From assembly GCF_052056915.1 (NCBI RefSeq), contig NZ_CP195119.1, positions 2,046,001 to 2,110,000 on the forward strand: a stretch of DNA of 64,000 bases, written 5' to 3'. The position numbers were made by a program, and so were the translations under genes. This stretch comes from MTP4 sp052056915. GTDB lineage: Archaea > Halobacteriota > Methanosarcinia > Methanosarcinales > Methanosarcinaceae. This document shows positions 26,401-35,129 of this stretch, one piece after another (positions within the stretch are counted from its first letter, which is position 1; each line of letters opens with the position of its first letter). The notes below the pieces were generated by a model. That model was not told the DNA's origin, made no database searches, and saw nothing but the letters and a program-made list of their open reading frames with translations.

Positions 26401-28182
26401 TTAATTTTCTCTCTTTTTTCTCCTGAGCCCCACCATACCCAGGAGAAGAGAGCTCATCATTAATACGCTCATGATGGATTTCACTCCGGAACCCGAAATT
26501 ACCCTTGCCCCTGTTTTCAGTTCAGGTGTGCTCTGCATGTTCAGGGAATAGCTCGGGTCAATACCCAGGATGAAAAGCTCGGTTAGCCTGTAGGTGCCGG
26601 TACCCTGTACCGTATAGTTGATATAGGTCTGGTTTCCGGGTGTGCCTTCAGGTTCCAGGGGACCCACATTCCACCAGTAAGCATCTCCCTGGATTGGAGA
26701 CATGACGCCCGTATGCCCATCAGGATCCGTTTCATTGTATACCATTTCGAACCCATTCGGGATGATATCGTACACATATACGTTCGGAGGCGTTTCTAGA
26801 TTACCCAGGTTGTGAACCCGGAGGGTTATGTCATACCGGTCATCAGAGGTCTCATTTTTGCTTATGCTTTTCTTTGCCTCGACAAGGTATCCATTGATGA
26901 TATATATCTTCTCAATAAGTTCGTATGCTCCATTGGTAGTCGAGTAGCTTTCGGAAAGCTGTCCGCCTCCATCCGACAGGTCCACTGAAAGGTCCACATC
27001 AATCCAGCCCACAGGGACAGGGTCGGGGAAGTCGTATATCTTCCACTCATCCTTAGTCCATGTCTCCCCGTTTGAGATTGTCTCGGAGGTATATGACGTA
27101 GAATTGACAGCCGAAGTGTCCTGAAGGGCTGTGCTGTTGGTGACGTACAGGTTTACGGAGGATATGCTGAAACTTATTTCATCAGTATCGGTGTTTTCGA
27201 TTGTTGGGGTGAATCCCCAATCATTTCCATCCCCCCCATCGTCCGGACTCAGCTGTTCTTTCTGGAGGGAAATTTCGATATTCGAGGTGGTAGCTGTCGG
27301 CTCCTCGTTCAACCCTACTCCACTGCCGGATTCACTTCCATCATTAATTGTGAATTGAAAGGTGGAATTCCCGAGATAATATGGAATTGAACTCTGGAAG
27401 CCCCCGTTGTTATGAGCGTCCGGGTCGTTATCGGATGCTGTGAAGTTGAGTGTGGCAGTTGACCCTATGCCAAGCGTTGCGAGGTCCCAGGTAAGTACGT
27501 TTCCACCTGTTATCGAAGGATTTCCGACATCCGCGAAAGCTTCTGAAAAGTTGAAATCTGCGGTTGAGTCGGTATCATTATCCGCAGCAGTCTTGATAAG
27601 CTGGATGCCGGTGATAGCTGAACTTGCGTTATTTTCCAGTGTCAGAGAGACGTTAATGCTTCCACCTGCAAGGATCTTGCTTGTGTTATAGCTTTCACTG
27701 AAATTCACAGGCCTTGAACCTGTGCAGCTGTAAGTTATGATAACCGATCTAGCCGGTTCCTCTGCGGCAAGGGAATTGATATGGATTATGACATAGCCGT
27801 CCCCGGTAGTGTCAAGATCGACACCGTTTCCTGTGGATACGGCCCACCCGGAAGTTCCCCCTTCACTGAAGTTAAGGGAAATGTCATAAAGTTCCGTTGT
27901 CAGCATGTTTGTTATGTTGATTTCTCCTTCCCCTGTCGGAGTTCCCTGCGTGAGTGTTGTCCCGTCGAATTCGTCCGTCAGGTTTATTGATTCCGTGACC
28001 CGGATATCAAGGACTGCGGTTGCAGAAGCCGGAAAAGAAAGGAGAACTAGCATTATCAGTACGATGAAAGCACAGAGCAAACTGTACTTTATAGCATATA
28101 TGTTCTTTACGACATGTTTATTCTTTACAGCATGTCTATTCTTTACAGTAAGTCTATTCTTTACAGTAGGTCTATTTCCCAT
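26401..28182 (-). CDS. Exported surface protein with C-terminal membrane anchor
   Basis: A 593-residue exported protein. The first 30 residues are an unusual run of four near-copies of TVKNRHA encoded by a 21-bp repeat, followed by a signal-like hydrophobic helix ending in SASA. The body is beta-rich and holds many Asn-X-Ser/Thr sites. It contains DUF11-like stretches (ILAGGSINVSLTLENN, YDITLRVHNLGNLETPPNVYVYD). A final helix and RRKKREN form the anchor. Shares the closing fold (TGTYRLTELFILGIDP) with the 29484-33023 protein (GTGRYSLEDAFVVGVDP). Divergent from that surface-gene cluster across a 447-bp spacer. Confidence 0.8.
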   Translation of the reverse strand: MGNRPTVKNRLTVKNRHAVKNKHVVKNIYAIKYSLLCAFIVLIMLVLLSFPASATAVLDIRVTESINLTDEFDGTTLTQGTPTGEGEINITNMLTTELYDISLNFSEGGTSGWAVSTGNGVDLDTTGDGYVIIHINSLAAEEPARSVIITYSCTGSRPVNFSESYNTSKILAGGSINVSLTLENNASSAITGIQLIKTAADNDTDSTADFNFSEAFADVGNPSITGGNVLTWDLATLGIGSTATLNFTASDNDPDAHNNGGFQSSIPYYLGNSTFQFTINDGSESGSGVGLNEEPTATTSNIEISLQKEQLSPDDGGDGNDWGFTPTIENTDTDEISFSISSVNLYVTNSTALQDTSAVNSTSYTSETISNGETWTKDEWKIYDFPDPVPVGWIDVDLSVDLSDGGGQLSESYSTTNGAYELIEKIYIINGYLVEAKKSISKNETSDDRYDITLRVHNLGNLETPPNVYVYDIIPNGFEMVYNETDPDGHTGVMSPIQGDAYWWNVGPLEPEGTPGNQTYINYTVQGTGTYRLTELFILGIDPSYSLNMQSTPELKTGARVISGSGVKSIMSVLMMSSLLLGMVGLRRKKREN

Positions 28183-28629
28183 ATGTCTCCCCCACTATTA
28201 TCCATGACTGAATGCCCCCAAACCATACGATTTCAGGATTGAATGATGGTTATGCATGCAAACATGGCTAAGTATACCGATTTGACCCGAGTTGAAGTTC
28301 GGACCCGAATATTAAATTTTGTACTTTTGCGATTAGTATTAAGAGTTGAGTGTTGCAACTATATAAACTTATTTGGCATGAAAGTGGACTAATTTATTAA
28401 TTCTGTAGGCCAGATAATTAAGTTTCTTGCCTTCAAAGCCGGAAGCCCATGTTTTTACTTTATTTTTATCTCGCATATCTGGGAAGCTAATCATTCAATT
28501 ATTTTTTAAAGTATTCATTTTCCCCCTAAAGTTTCCATTTATGTGCCCCAAATGAGTAAAAAATATATAGAAGTTCTGCAAGATTTTTTATGAAGATGCT
28601 TTTCCCTTGCAAAAATAAATACTAAATAA
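28183..28629. other. Divergent regulatory spacer of the surface-protein cluster
   Basis: 447 bp of AT-rich DNA with no gene. It has to carry promoters for both directions. TATA-like stretches include actatataaactta near 28360 and aaaatatatagaag near 28559. Confidence 0.5.
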
Positions 28630-29406
28630 TTGGGTGTGTTGCAAATAAGAACAAGGGCAAAAATATCCATAAGTATGCTCTTTCTGGGCATACTTATGGG
28701 CTGCCAGCTGGGAGCAGTTGCAAGCGCAGGGGACGCTGTGGAGGTATGGGACCATTACGATGTGACCATCAAGGTAGATTCCGCAACAACCCGCGTAACA
28801 GAAGAACTCACGATCAAGAATGTCATAGACAAACCGGTTGTTCCGGGTTACGGATATATATCCCTGAGCAAGGAGCAGAGTTCCACGGTCTTTGGCCTGC
28901 CCCTGCCCATTGAAGGAGGCCTCAGAGGCCTGAGAATCCGGGATGTTTCAGCAAGACTGGATGACGGGACACGGGTTACGGATATCCTGGTAACGGAGGA
29001 AGAAGAAGCTACCACTGTCAGGTACGGGTTCTGGACCCCTGTCATGCCAGGGGAGTGCAGGACAATAATAATAGAATACAGCACGGATGAAATCGTCGAG
29101 AAAGGGCTGCTTTTTGACCATATAACTTATACTGTGCAGCCTTCAAGCATCCCAATAAAAAATGCCCTGATAAGGGCCGATCTCGGCGGAAACAGGCATG
29201 TTTCATATTCCAGCAATCCACCCGTTTCCACAGGAAATCCTGTAACCTGGATGCAAAGCGGCCTTGAAGACGGAACCTGGCAGCTGGACTTTGAATACAG
29301 CAGCCTGCCCCTTCCCCGTTCCCCAGTGAAGTGGGCAAACATAAGCCTGGGGCTGGTGTTCGGAATTATATGTATCTGGTCATACAGGCAGTGGAAAGTA
29401 AAGTGA
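28630..29406 (+). CDS. Exported protein with C-terminal membrane helix
   Basis: A 258-residue protein with a signal peptide (about residues 14-33 ending AVASA), a beta-rich extracytoplasmic domain of about 190 residues (DHYDVTIKVDSATTRVTEEL), and one C-terminal helix with a short basic tail. It vaguely recalls ribophorin-like domains but I do not assign a family. The start may be TTG 28630, GTG 28636 or TTG 28639; none has a good ribosome binding site. It precedes two larger surface genes on the same strand, 77 bp apart. Confidence 0.7.
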   Translation: MGVLQIRTRAKISISMLFLGILMGCQLGAVASAGDAVEVWDHYDVTIKVDSATTRVTEELTIKNVIDKPVVPGYGYISLSKEQSSTVFGLPLPIEGGLRGLRIRDVSARLDDGTRVTDILVTEEEEATTVRYGFWTPVMPGECRTIIIEYSTDEIVEKGLLFDHITYTVQPSSIPIKNALIRADLGGNRHVSYSSNPPVSTGNPVTWMQSGLEDGTWQLDFEYSSLPLPRSPVKWANISLGLVFGIICIWSYRQWKVK

Positions 29407-29483
29407 TGACAGTGGGGAATAATTACAGTGTAAATTAAATCAGTACTTGTTGAATATCGGGGAATGTCGGGGGGTTGTAGTTT

Positions 29484-32400
29484 ATGGTTTTCAGTTTTTT
29501 CAGGCAGTTGAAGCCCGTATCATTGATTCCTGCATCATTGATTCCTATATCATTGATATTCGCGTTACTAACGGTACTCATGTTTCAATGTACCGTGCTC
29601 CAGTGCGCAGCCTCCGATTCAGGCAGCCAGCAAGCGGTATGGGTGGACAGGACGGCTTATTCCCCCGGAGAAACCGTACTTGTGTCAGTCAACGAGACAT
29701 TTTTCAACGGGTCAAATATTACGGCTTATGTAATCTTCCCGACCCTGGCAGTTACGGACCTGACTCTCATCCCTTCAGAAACCGGGTATACGGCAGAGTA
29801 TTCCCCACAGCATGGAGTGGTCCTCGGGACATATACGGTGTTTGTCTCAGGGGAAAATGTCACCGAAACCGTGGAATTTGACATAAGGACGCTGTCAGTG
29901 TACCCTGACCTTGAAGAGTCATACCCTCCCGGAAACATTTCAATTTCAGGAGACGTCACGGACACGGCTAGCGGAAACCCTGTAAACGCCTCGGTCGAAA
30001 TCATAATCGATGGCATTACACTCAGCACCTCTGCAACTGAAGGGTTTTTCTCAACAGATTACCAGGCGGTTTCCACGGGTCAGAAGAACTTAAGCATAAC
30101 GGCAAATGATGATGAAAATATAACAGGGAAAGCCGCAGCCAGCTTTGAAGTCTACGCTCTTTCCGGCGACACTACAAAACCGGTGATAAACTCTGTTTCG
30201 GACACTCCTGACCCGGTAGAAAGCGGGGGGAACGTTACCATCACAGCAGATGTCACGGACAACGTTGAGGTCGGAACCGTCCTGGTCGAGATCAACGGGA
30301 CAGAGTACCCGATGGCCCTGCCGGAGCTCTGGATGAACAGGACCCAGCTCTTCTTTGACGGGTTCGAATCCGGAAACCTGACAACAAACAACTGGACTGC
30401 CTCCGGAACGGGAGACCCCTGGCAGGTCGAAGAGGCATCTGGATCCTATGAGGGGTCATTTAATGCTCTGACTTCGGGGGCCGGAGAAAAAACCCTGGAA
30501 GCGGGAATAGATACGGCGGGTTATGAAAACCTCGAGCTTTCCCTCTATTACAGGGTTTCCGGGCTGAGCGGCTCCGGGTATTTTGCGATCGACTGGTATG
30601 ACGGAGAGCAGTGGAACAGTATCTTTAATTTTACCGACCATACCGTCCAGTATACATACTTTAACAGTTCCCTGCCGGACGAGGCATGCGACAACCCTGA
30701 TTTCAAACTGAGGTTCAGGTGCAGTCTGGGTCCCGGGGATACTGCCCGCATTGATAACCTGGAGTTAACGGGCACGGGGGTTCCTTCCGAACCTTACGGA
30801 TATATCTATGACAGCTCTGGCCTGGTCCCGGGAGTTTACAGTTACACGGTCCATGCCAGCGACAGTTCCGAAAACGAAGCCGTTCCTTTGACAGGCAGCT
30901 TCACGGTTGTGGACGGAATCCCCGGGATTTCCTCGGTATCTGCCTCTCCGAACCCTGTAGAGCAGGGGGAAAACATAACAATTTCTGTGGATGTAGTCGA
31001 TGGTTTTGAGGTCAACGGTGTCCTGGTTAATATAGAGGGGATAAATTATACCGTTGCTGAAGGGGTAAACACGGAAAGCAAGCTTTTCTTCGACGGGTTT
31101 GAATCCGGCAGCCTGGGAACAAATAACTGGACATGTTCCGGATCGGGAAACCCCTGGTTCATACACTACAAACCAAATAAGGCTCATGCCGGGGATTACA
31201 GCCTCCTGGTCACAAATACTGACAAGGACGGAGGCGGAGCAAGTTCAGTGGAGACAGATATAGATACCGCAGGCTATAGCGAAATCAATCTCTCTTTCTA
31301 TTACAGTTGCGACCTTTCCGCAGACAAACTTGAGTACTTTTCAGTTGACTGGTATGATGGAGAAGAGTGGAACTGCCTTTTAAACACAAGCGTCATCGAG
31401 AATGCGGACCTATTTTTTAATTCCGTTCTACCTCCCGCTGCCGGGGACAACCCCGATTTCAAACTGAGGTTTAACTGCAATTCCACGAACTCCGCTGATT
31501 CTGTTCGTGTCGATAACGTGGAAGTAAAGGGAAAAAGAATAGTTCCCAGGCCTTTTGAGTACTTATATAACACATCTGCCCTGTCGCCAGGGGTATACGA
31601 TTACACAGTCTATGCAAACGACACCCTCGGGCGAGAAGCGGTTCCTGTGGAAGGAAACTTCACGGTTCAAGAACCCAGCTCGGGAGGAGGATCAACTCCC
31701 GGAGACGGAGAGCCCGGGGGTGGAGAGGGCTTTGAGACCTCAGATGCCTTGAGCCCGATAATCAACTTAATTTCTGCCTCCCCTGACCCTGCCGAACGTG
31801 GGGAAAACATTAGCTTCATCGCAAACGTCACGGACAACGTCAGTGTGGGGACTGTCCTGGTGGAGCTTGAGGGGATAAATTACACAATGTCCGGGCTGCG
31901 GGCTGAAGCACAGTTATTCTCAGACGATTTCGAATCCGGAAGTCTGGAAACGCAGAACTGGACATGTTCCGGATCGGGAAACCCCTGGACCATCGGGACG
32001 GACGGACTGACAAACGAAGCAGTTGCTATGAATACTGGTGGGGTAAGCACCATCGAAAAAAGCATAGACACGGCAGGCTATGAGAACGTAACGTTTTCAT
32101 TTGAGGCAAGGACCGAAGGGCTGGACCCCGGGAAATACCTTGCTGTTGACTGGTACAACGGGACACAGTGGACCAATCTGCTCCAAACGGTTGTTACCGA
32201 GTCCACAGGTTTCAATTATGAGCTGCCTGCAGGAGCCGGAAACAATTCGGATTTCAAAATAAGGTTCCTGTGTGATATTGGGGAGGGAGAGTACTGTTAC
32301 GTGGATAATGTGGAGGTAAACGGGACAGGAAACGTCCCGGATATGTATGAATACTCCTTTGACAGCTCAGGCTTGCTTCCCGGGACCCGGGCTTATACCA

Positions 32401-33023
32401 TCTATGCAAACGACAGTTCCGGAAACGCTGCGGCCCCTCTCACCGGAAACTTCACTGTAATCAACTCGCCCCCTTTCCTCTCCCCCATCGGTCCCGGAAA
32501 GGTAAACGAGTCCGAGCTGCTTACAATAAAACTGTCAGCGACAGACCCTAACGGAGACCCGATAATATACGGCAGCAACGCAAGTTTCGGGACTCTGGTA
32601 GGGGACACTTTTACCTGGATGCCCGGATTTACGGACAGTGGGGTGTATCATGTAGAGTTCACGGCCTCCGATGGGGAAATGAACGATTCCGAAACCGTGA
32701 CCATCACTGTCAACGAATCTTACGTTAATTTCAGTGTCAGCAAGAGGATTGAAAAAGGCGCTACCCCTGACAGTTATTCGGTAGTCCTGAACCTTACGAG
32801 CCACGTGGACTTCAACGGAAGCGGCCTGATGGTCTATGACCTCCTTCCGGGCAACTTTACACTTGCAGACCCTGTCCCTGCCTGCAGCGGTTCCCAGGGT
32901 AACATCTACTGCTGGAACCTGGACCTTGCTGCCGGAGAGAGCAGGACCGTGACTTACACTCTTGAGGGAACTGGGAGGTATTCCCTGGAGGATGCTTTCG
33001 TTGTGGGGGTGGACCCGCAATGA
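29484..33023 (+). CDS. Large secreted modular surface protein
   Basis: A 1179-residue exported protein. The signal helix contains SLIPASLIPISLI, made by a 15-bp DNA repeat. Two beta domains follow. Then come three copies of a module of about 245-290 residues, each with an Ig-like start (ASPDPAERGENISFIANVTD), a jelly-roll-like middle (FFDGFESGSLxTNNW, FAIDWYDGEQWN) and a closing part (SSGLxPGVYSYTVxANDSS). A Gly-rich linker lies before module three. A cadherin-like Ig domain (DPNGDPIIYGSNASFG) and a DUF11-like domain finish the protein. Heavily N-glycosylatable. It has no membrane anchor and its stop overlaps the next gene as ATGA, so anchoring is probably by the partner. Confidence 0.85.
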   Translation: MVFSFFRQLKPVSLIPASLIPISLIFALLTVLMFQCTVLQCAASDSGSQQAVWVDRTAYSPGETVLVSVNETFFNGSNITAYVIFPTLAVTDLTLIPSETGYTAEYSPQHGVVLGTYTVFVSGENVTETVEFDIRTLSVYPDLEESYPPGNISISGDVTDTASGNPVNASVEIIIDGITLSTSATEGFFSTDYQAVSTGQKNLSITANDDENITGKAAASFEVYALSGDTTKPVINSVSDTPDPVESGGNVTITADVTDNVEVGTVLVEINGTEYPMALPELWMNRTQLFFDGFESGNLTTNNWTASGTGDPWQVEEASGSYEGSFNALTSGAGEKTLEAGIDTAGYENLELSLYYRVSGLSGSGYFAIDWYDGEQWNSIFNFTDHTVQYTYFNSSLPDEACDNPDFKLRFRCSLGPGDTARIDNLELTGTGVPSEPYGYIYDSSGLVPGVYSYTVHASDSSENEAVPLTGSFTVVDGIPGISSVSASPNPVEQGENITISVDVVDGFEVNGVLVNIEGINYTVAEGVNTESKLFFDGFESGSLGTNNWTCSGSGNPWFIHYKPNKAHAGDYSLLVTNTDKDGGGASSVETDIDTAGYSEINLSFYYSCDLSADKLEYFSVDWYDGEEWNCLLNTSVIENADLFFNSVLPPAAGDNPDFKLRFNCNSTNSADSVRVDNVEVKGKRIVPRPFEYLYNTSALSPGVYDYTVYANDTLGREAVPVEGNFTVQEPSSGGGSTPGDGEPGGGEGFETSDALSPIINLISASPDPAERGENISFIANVTDNVSVGTVLVELEGINYTMSGLRAEAQLFSDDFESGSLETQNWTCSGSGNPWTIGTDGLTNEAVAMNTGGVSTIEKSIDTAGYENVTFSFEARTEGLDPGKYLAVDWYNGTQWTNLLQTVVTESTGFNYELPAGAGNNSDFKIRFLCDIGEGEYCYVDNVEVNGTGNVPDMYEYSFDSSGLLPGTRAYTIYANDSSGNAAAPLTGNFTVINSPPFLSPIGPGKVNESELLTIKLSATDPNGDPIIYGSNASFGTLVGDTFTWMPGFTDSGVYHVEFTASDGEMNDSETVTITVNESYVNFSVSKRIEKGATPDSYSVVLNLTSHVDFNGSGLMVYDLLPGNFTLADPVPACSGSQGNIYCWNLDLAAGESRTVTYTLEGTGRYSLEDAFVVGVDPQ

Positions 33024-34903
33024 GAACCGGACCGGTATTTATCATGCGCTTCGTTTCTATCCTGTGCCTTATTTCCGCACTCCTGCTCCTCAGCCCTCAG
33101 GCCGCTGCCCTGTCCCTGGAACTTGAGGCTACCGAGTATGTCAACGACCTGGTCTTCTATCCGGACGGCACATACGGTTCCGGAAGCGTGACAGGTTCCC
33201 TGTCCGTCACAAACCCCTCCCCGGACCATACGGTTTCGGACATCAACATCAGCTTTGGAAACGGTATAACACCTTCGGGGGTGCATATCAATGAGCTTCC
33301 CCCAAAGTCCACCACGACCGTATCATACGAAGCTCCCGAGCCGTTTACGGTTCCGCTCCCCTCCGTAAGAGAGACAGTTGAGCCTTTGACCCTTTACCGG
33401 GATATGGAACAGGAAGTTGTGTTCAGGGTGGAGATCAGCAACCCGGGCAGCGAGAACATTTACGTTCTTTCTTTTGACAGGGAGTTTCCGGAAGAACTGG
33501 AATTTGCCAGCCTTACGTTTTCGGCAGGGAGCCCGAACAGGACAGGGAACAACTTCCACTGGGAAAACTTCAGCGTTTCCCCCGGCTCTGCAGAAAGCCT
33601 TCTGGTCGTTTTCAATACCACCCCTGTCTCCGATATAGTACTCCAGCCCTCGAGCTTCTCGTTTACCACCCCTTCCCTTACGGTTTCAAAGGACCTTTCC
33701 CTTTCTGCCGTCACAAGCACCCGCTTTGCGGTTGAAAAACAAAAGATCGGGAAAGACCAGTGGAATGTAGGGGTTGTGGTCGAGGACGCAAGTGATTTTG
33801 ACTGTTTGCTTTCCGGCGTGGAAGTCTACGTATCCGACCTTATGCTCACCGAACCGAAACTGATCCGGGAATACGCTCCTGACCTCTGGCTCCGGCCCGG
33901 GGAAAGCTGGCGCGAGTCCTTTACATACGAATATGAGGGGACCCCGGTCTTCTTTGCAAAGGTTTTCTACACGATTCCCTGCACAATATCCGGAAGTTCC
34001 ATGCCCCTCACAGCTTCGGAAAGCGGGGGTTTTGTCATAAGTTCCATTGTTTGCGGAACTTCCGATGCCCCTGGCGGATCCCTCGGGCCTGAAGGTTCCG
34101 GGGACGTCGTCGTTGACCCGGACGTTCCGGGCGAAGAGGACAGCAGTGAGGAAGATAGCAGTGAGAAAGACAGCAATGAGGAAGATAGCATCCCCCTGGT
34201 TGTTCCGGATGAAGAGGGGAGCAGACATCACAGCGGGGATGGCGAGAGACTCTGGATAATCAGGCCTATCTATCCTGTCTCTGAGAATGAGCCTGAAGCC
34301 GAAAGTGTCCCCCGGACGAACGAAGAGAATACCCCTGGGGTTGAAAGGGTCGAAACTGAAAAAAGCCGTTTTAATTTGTTGCCTTTTTTACTTCCCCTTT
34401 TGCTGCTCCTGCTGGGGGCCGCCGGAAGGAAATTCCTGCTATTTTCGCCGCCAATGCCTGGAAAGCAGCTGGTAACAGGCAGCAGTCAGTTGAAAGAGAT
34501 CTACGGCATAAACGGGTTTGAGCTTCTATTTTCCGGAGGGAGGAGCGTGTTTATCAGCAAGAACGAGTTTAACAAACTCTGGGATGAAAACCTCGTCAAG
34601 GGGAGCACCCCCGTTGAGGGGAAAAGCCCAGTTGAAAGGAGCAAACTGGGTGAAGCTGTACACGAACTGGTGGAAAATGGCCGCATAATGGTTGTTGACA
34701 CGGAAATAGATTATGTACATGAAATCATGGCCAGGTACGGAATTTCCACTGAAGACGCCGATATCCTGGCCGCCGCCGAATTCCTGGGGGTAAAGGAAGT
34801 CCTGCTCACCACTCCCAAAAGTGAGAACACGGCCCGGAAAATTGGACCAAGGCCTGTGAAACTTACGGAGATCCTCAGTCCTGCAAAGCCGGAAAGCTCC
34901 TGA
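33020..34903 (+). CDS. Membrane-anchored surface protein with intracellular PIN-like domain
   Basis: A 627-residue protein with a signal peptide (about residues 10-31, ending AAA), an extracellular beta-rich region to about residue 350, and an acidic Ser/Asp/Glu linker. A strong transmembrane helix follows at about 452-474, then a cytoplasmic domain of about 150 residues. That domain has HELVENGRIMVVDTEID and STEDADILAAAEFLGVKEVL, which resemble the second half of a PIN nuclease fold, but the usual first catalytic Asp is not evident. Translationally coupled by a 4-bp overlap to the giant secreted protein, suggesting a complex in which it senses or anchors at the surface and signals inside. 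Confidence 0.75.
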   Translation: MRTGPVFIMRFVSILCLISALLLLSPQAAALSLELEATEYVNDLVFYPDGTYGSGSVTGSLSVTNPSPDHTVSDINISFGNGITPSGVHINELPPKSTTTVSYEAPEPFTVPLPSVRETVEPLTLYRDMEQEVVFRVEISNPGSENIYVLSFDREFPEELEFASLTFSAGSPNRTGNNFHWENFSVSPGSAESLLVVFNTTPVSDIVLQPSSFSFTTPSLTVSKDLSLSAVTSTRFAVEKQKIGKDQWNVGVVVEDASDFDCLLSGVEVYVSDLMLTEPKLIREYAPDLWLRPGESWRESFTYEYEGTPVFFAKVFYTIPCTISGSSMPLTASESGGFVISSIVCGTSDAPGGSLGPEGSGDVVVDPDVPGEEDSSEEDSSEKDSNEEDSIPLVVPDEEGSRHHSGDGERLWIIRPIYPVSENEPEAESVPRTNEENTPGVERVETEKSRFNLLPFLLPLLLLLLGAAGRKFLLFSPPMPGKQLVTGSSQLKEIYGINGFELLFSGGRSVFISKNEFNKLWDENLVKGSTPVEGKSPVERSKLGEAVHELVENGRIMVVDTEIDYVHEIMARYGISTEDADILAAAEFLGVKEVLLTTPKSENTARKIGPRPVKLTEILSPAKPESS

Positions 34904-35129
34904 AAAGTTGAAAAACTAGAGGAAAGTAGCCTGTATTGTGGAAAGTAGCCTGTATAATATATAGGGGTCAAAAGGCAGCTCTTAATTTATTTAAACTTTT
35001 CTAAATTTATTTATACTAGAGAGGTCCACTCGCCTCGCAAATGCAGGAGGGGAGGTTCAAACCCTTCAAATACTTTCACCCCACACACCCGCAACTTAAA
35101 TAGAATAAGCCAGAAAACACCACAGCAGT

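Noticed and set aside
35051..35067. tRNA T-arm-like sequence (GGAGG TTCAAAC CCTTC)
   Set aside because: The arm folds, but I could not find a matching acceptor stem, D-arm or a proper anticodon loop upstream.
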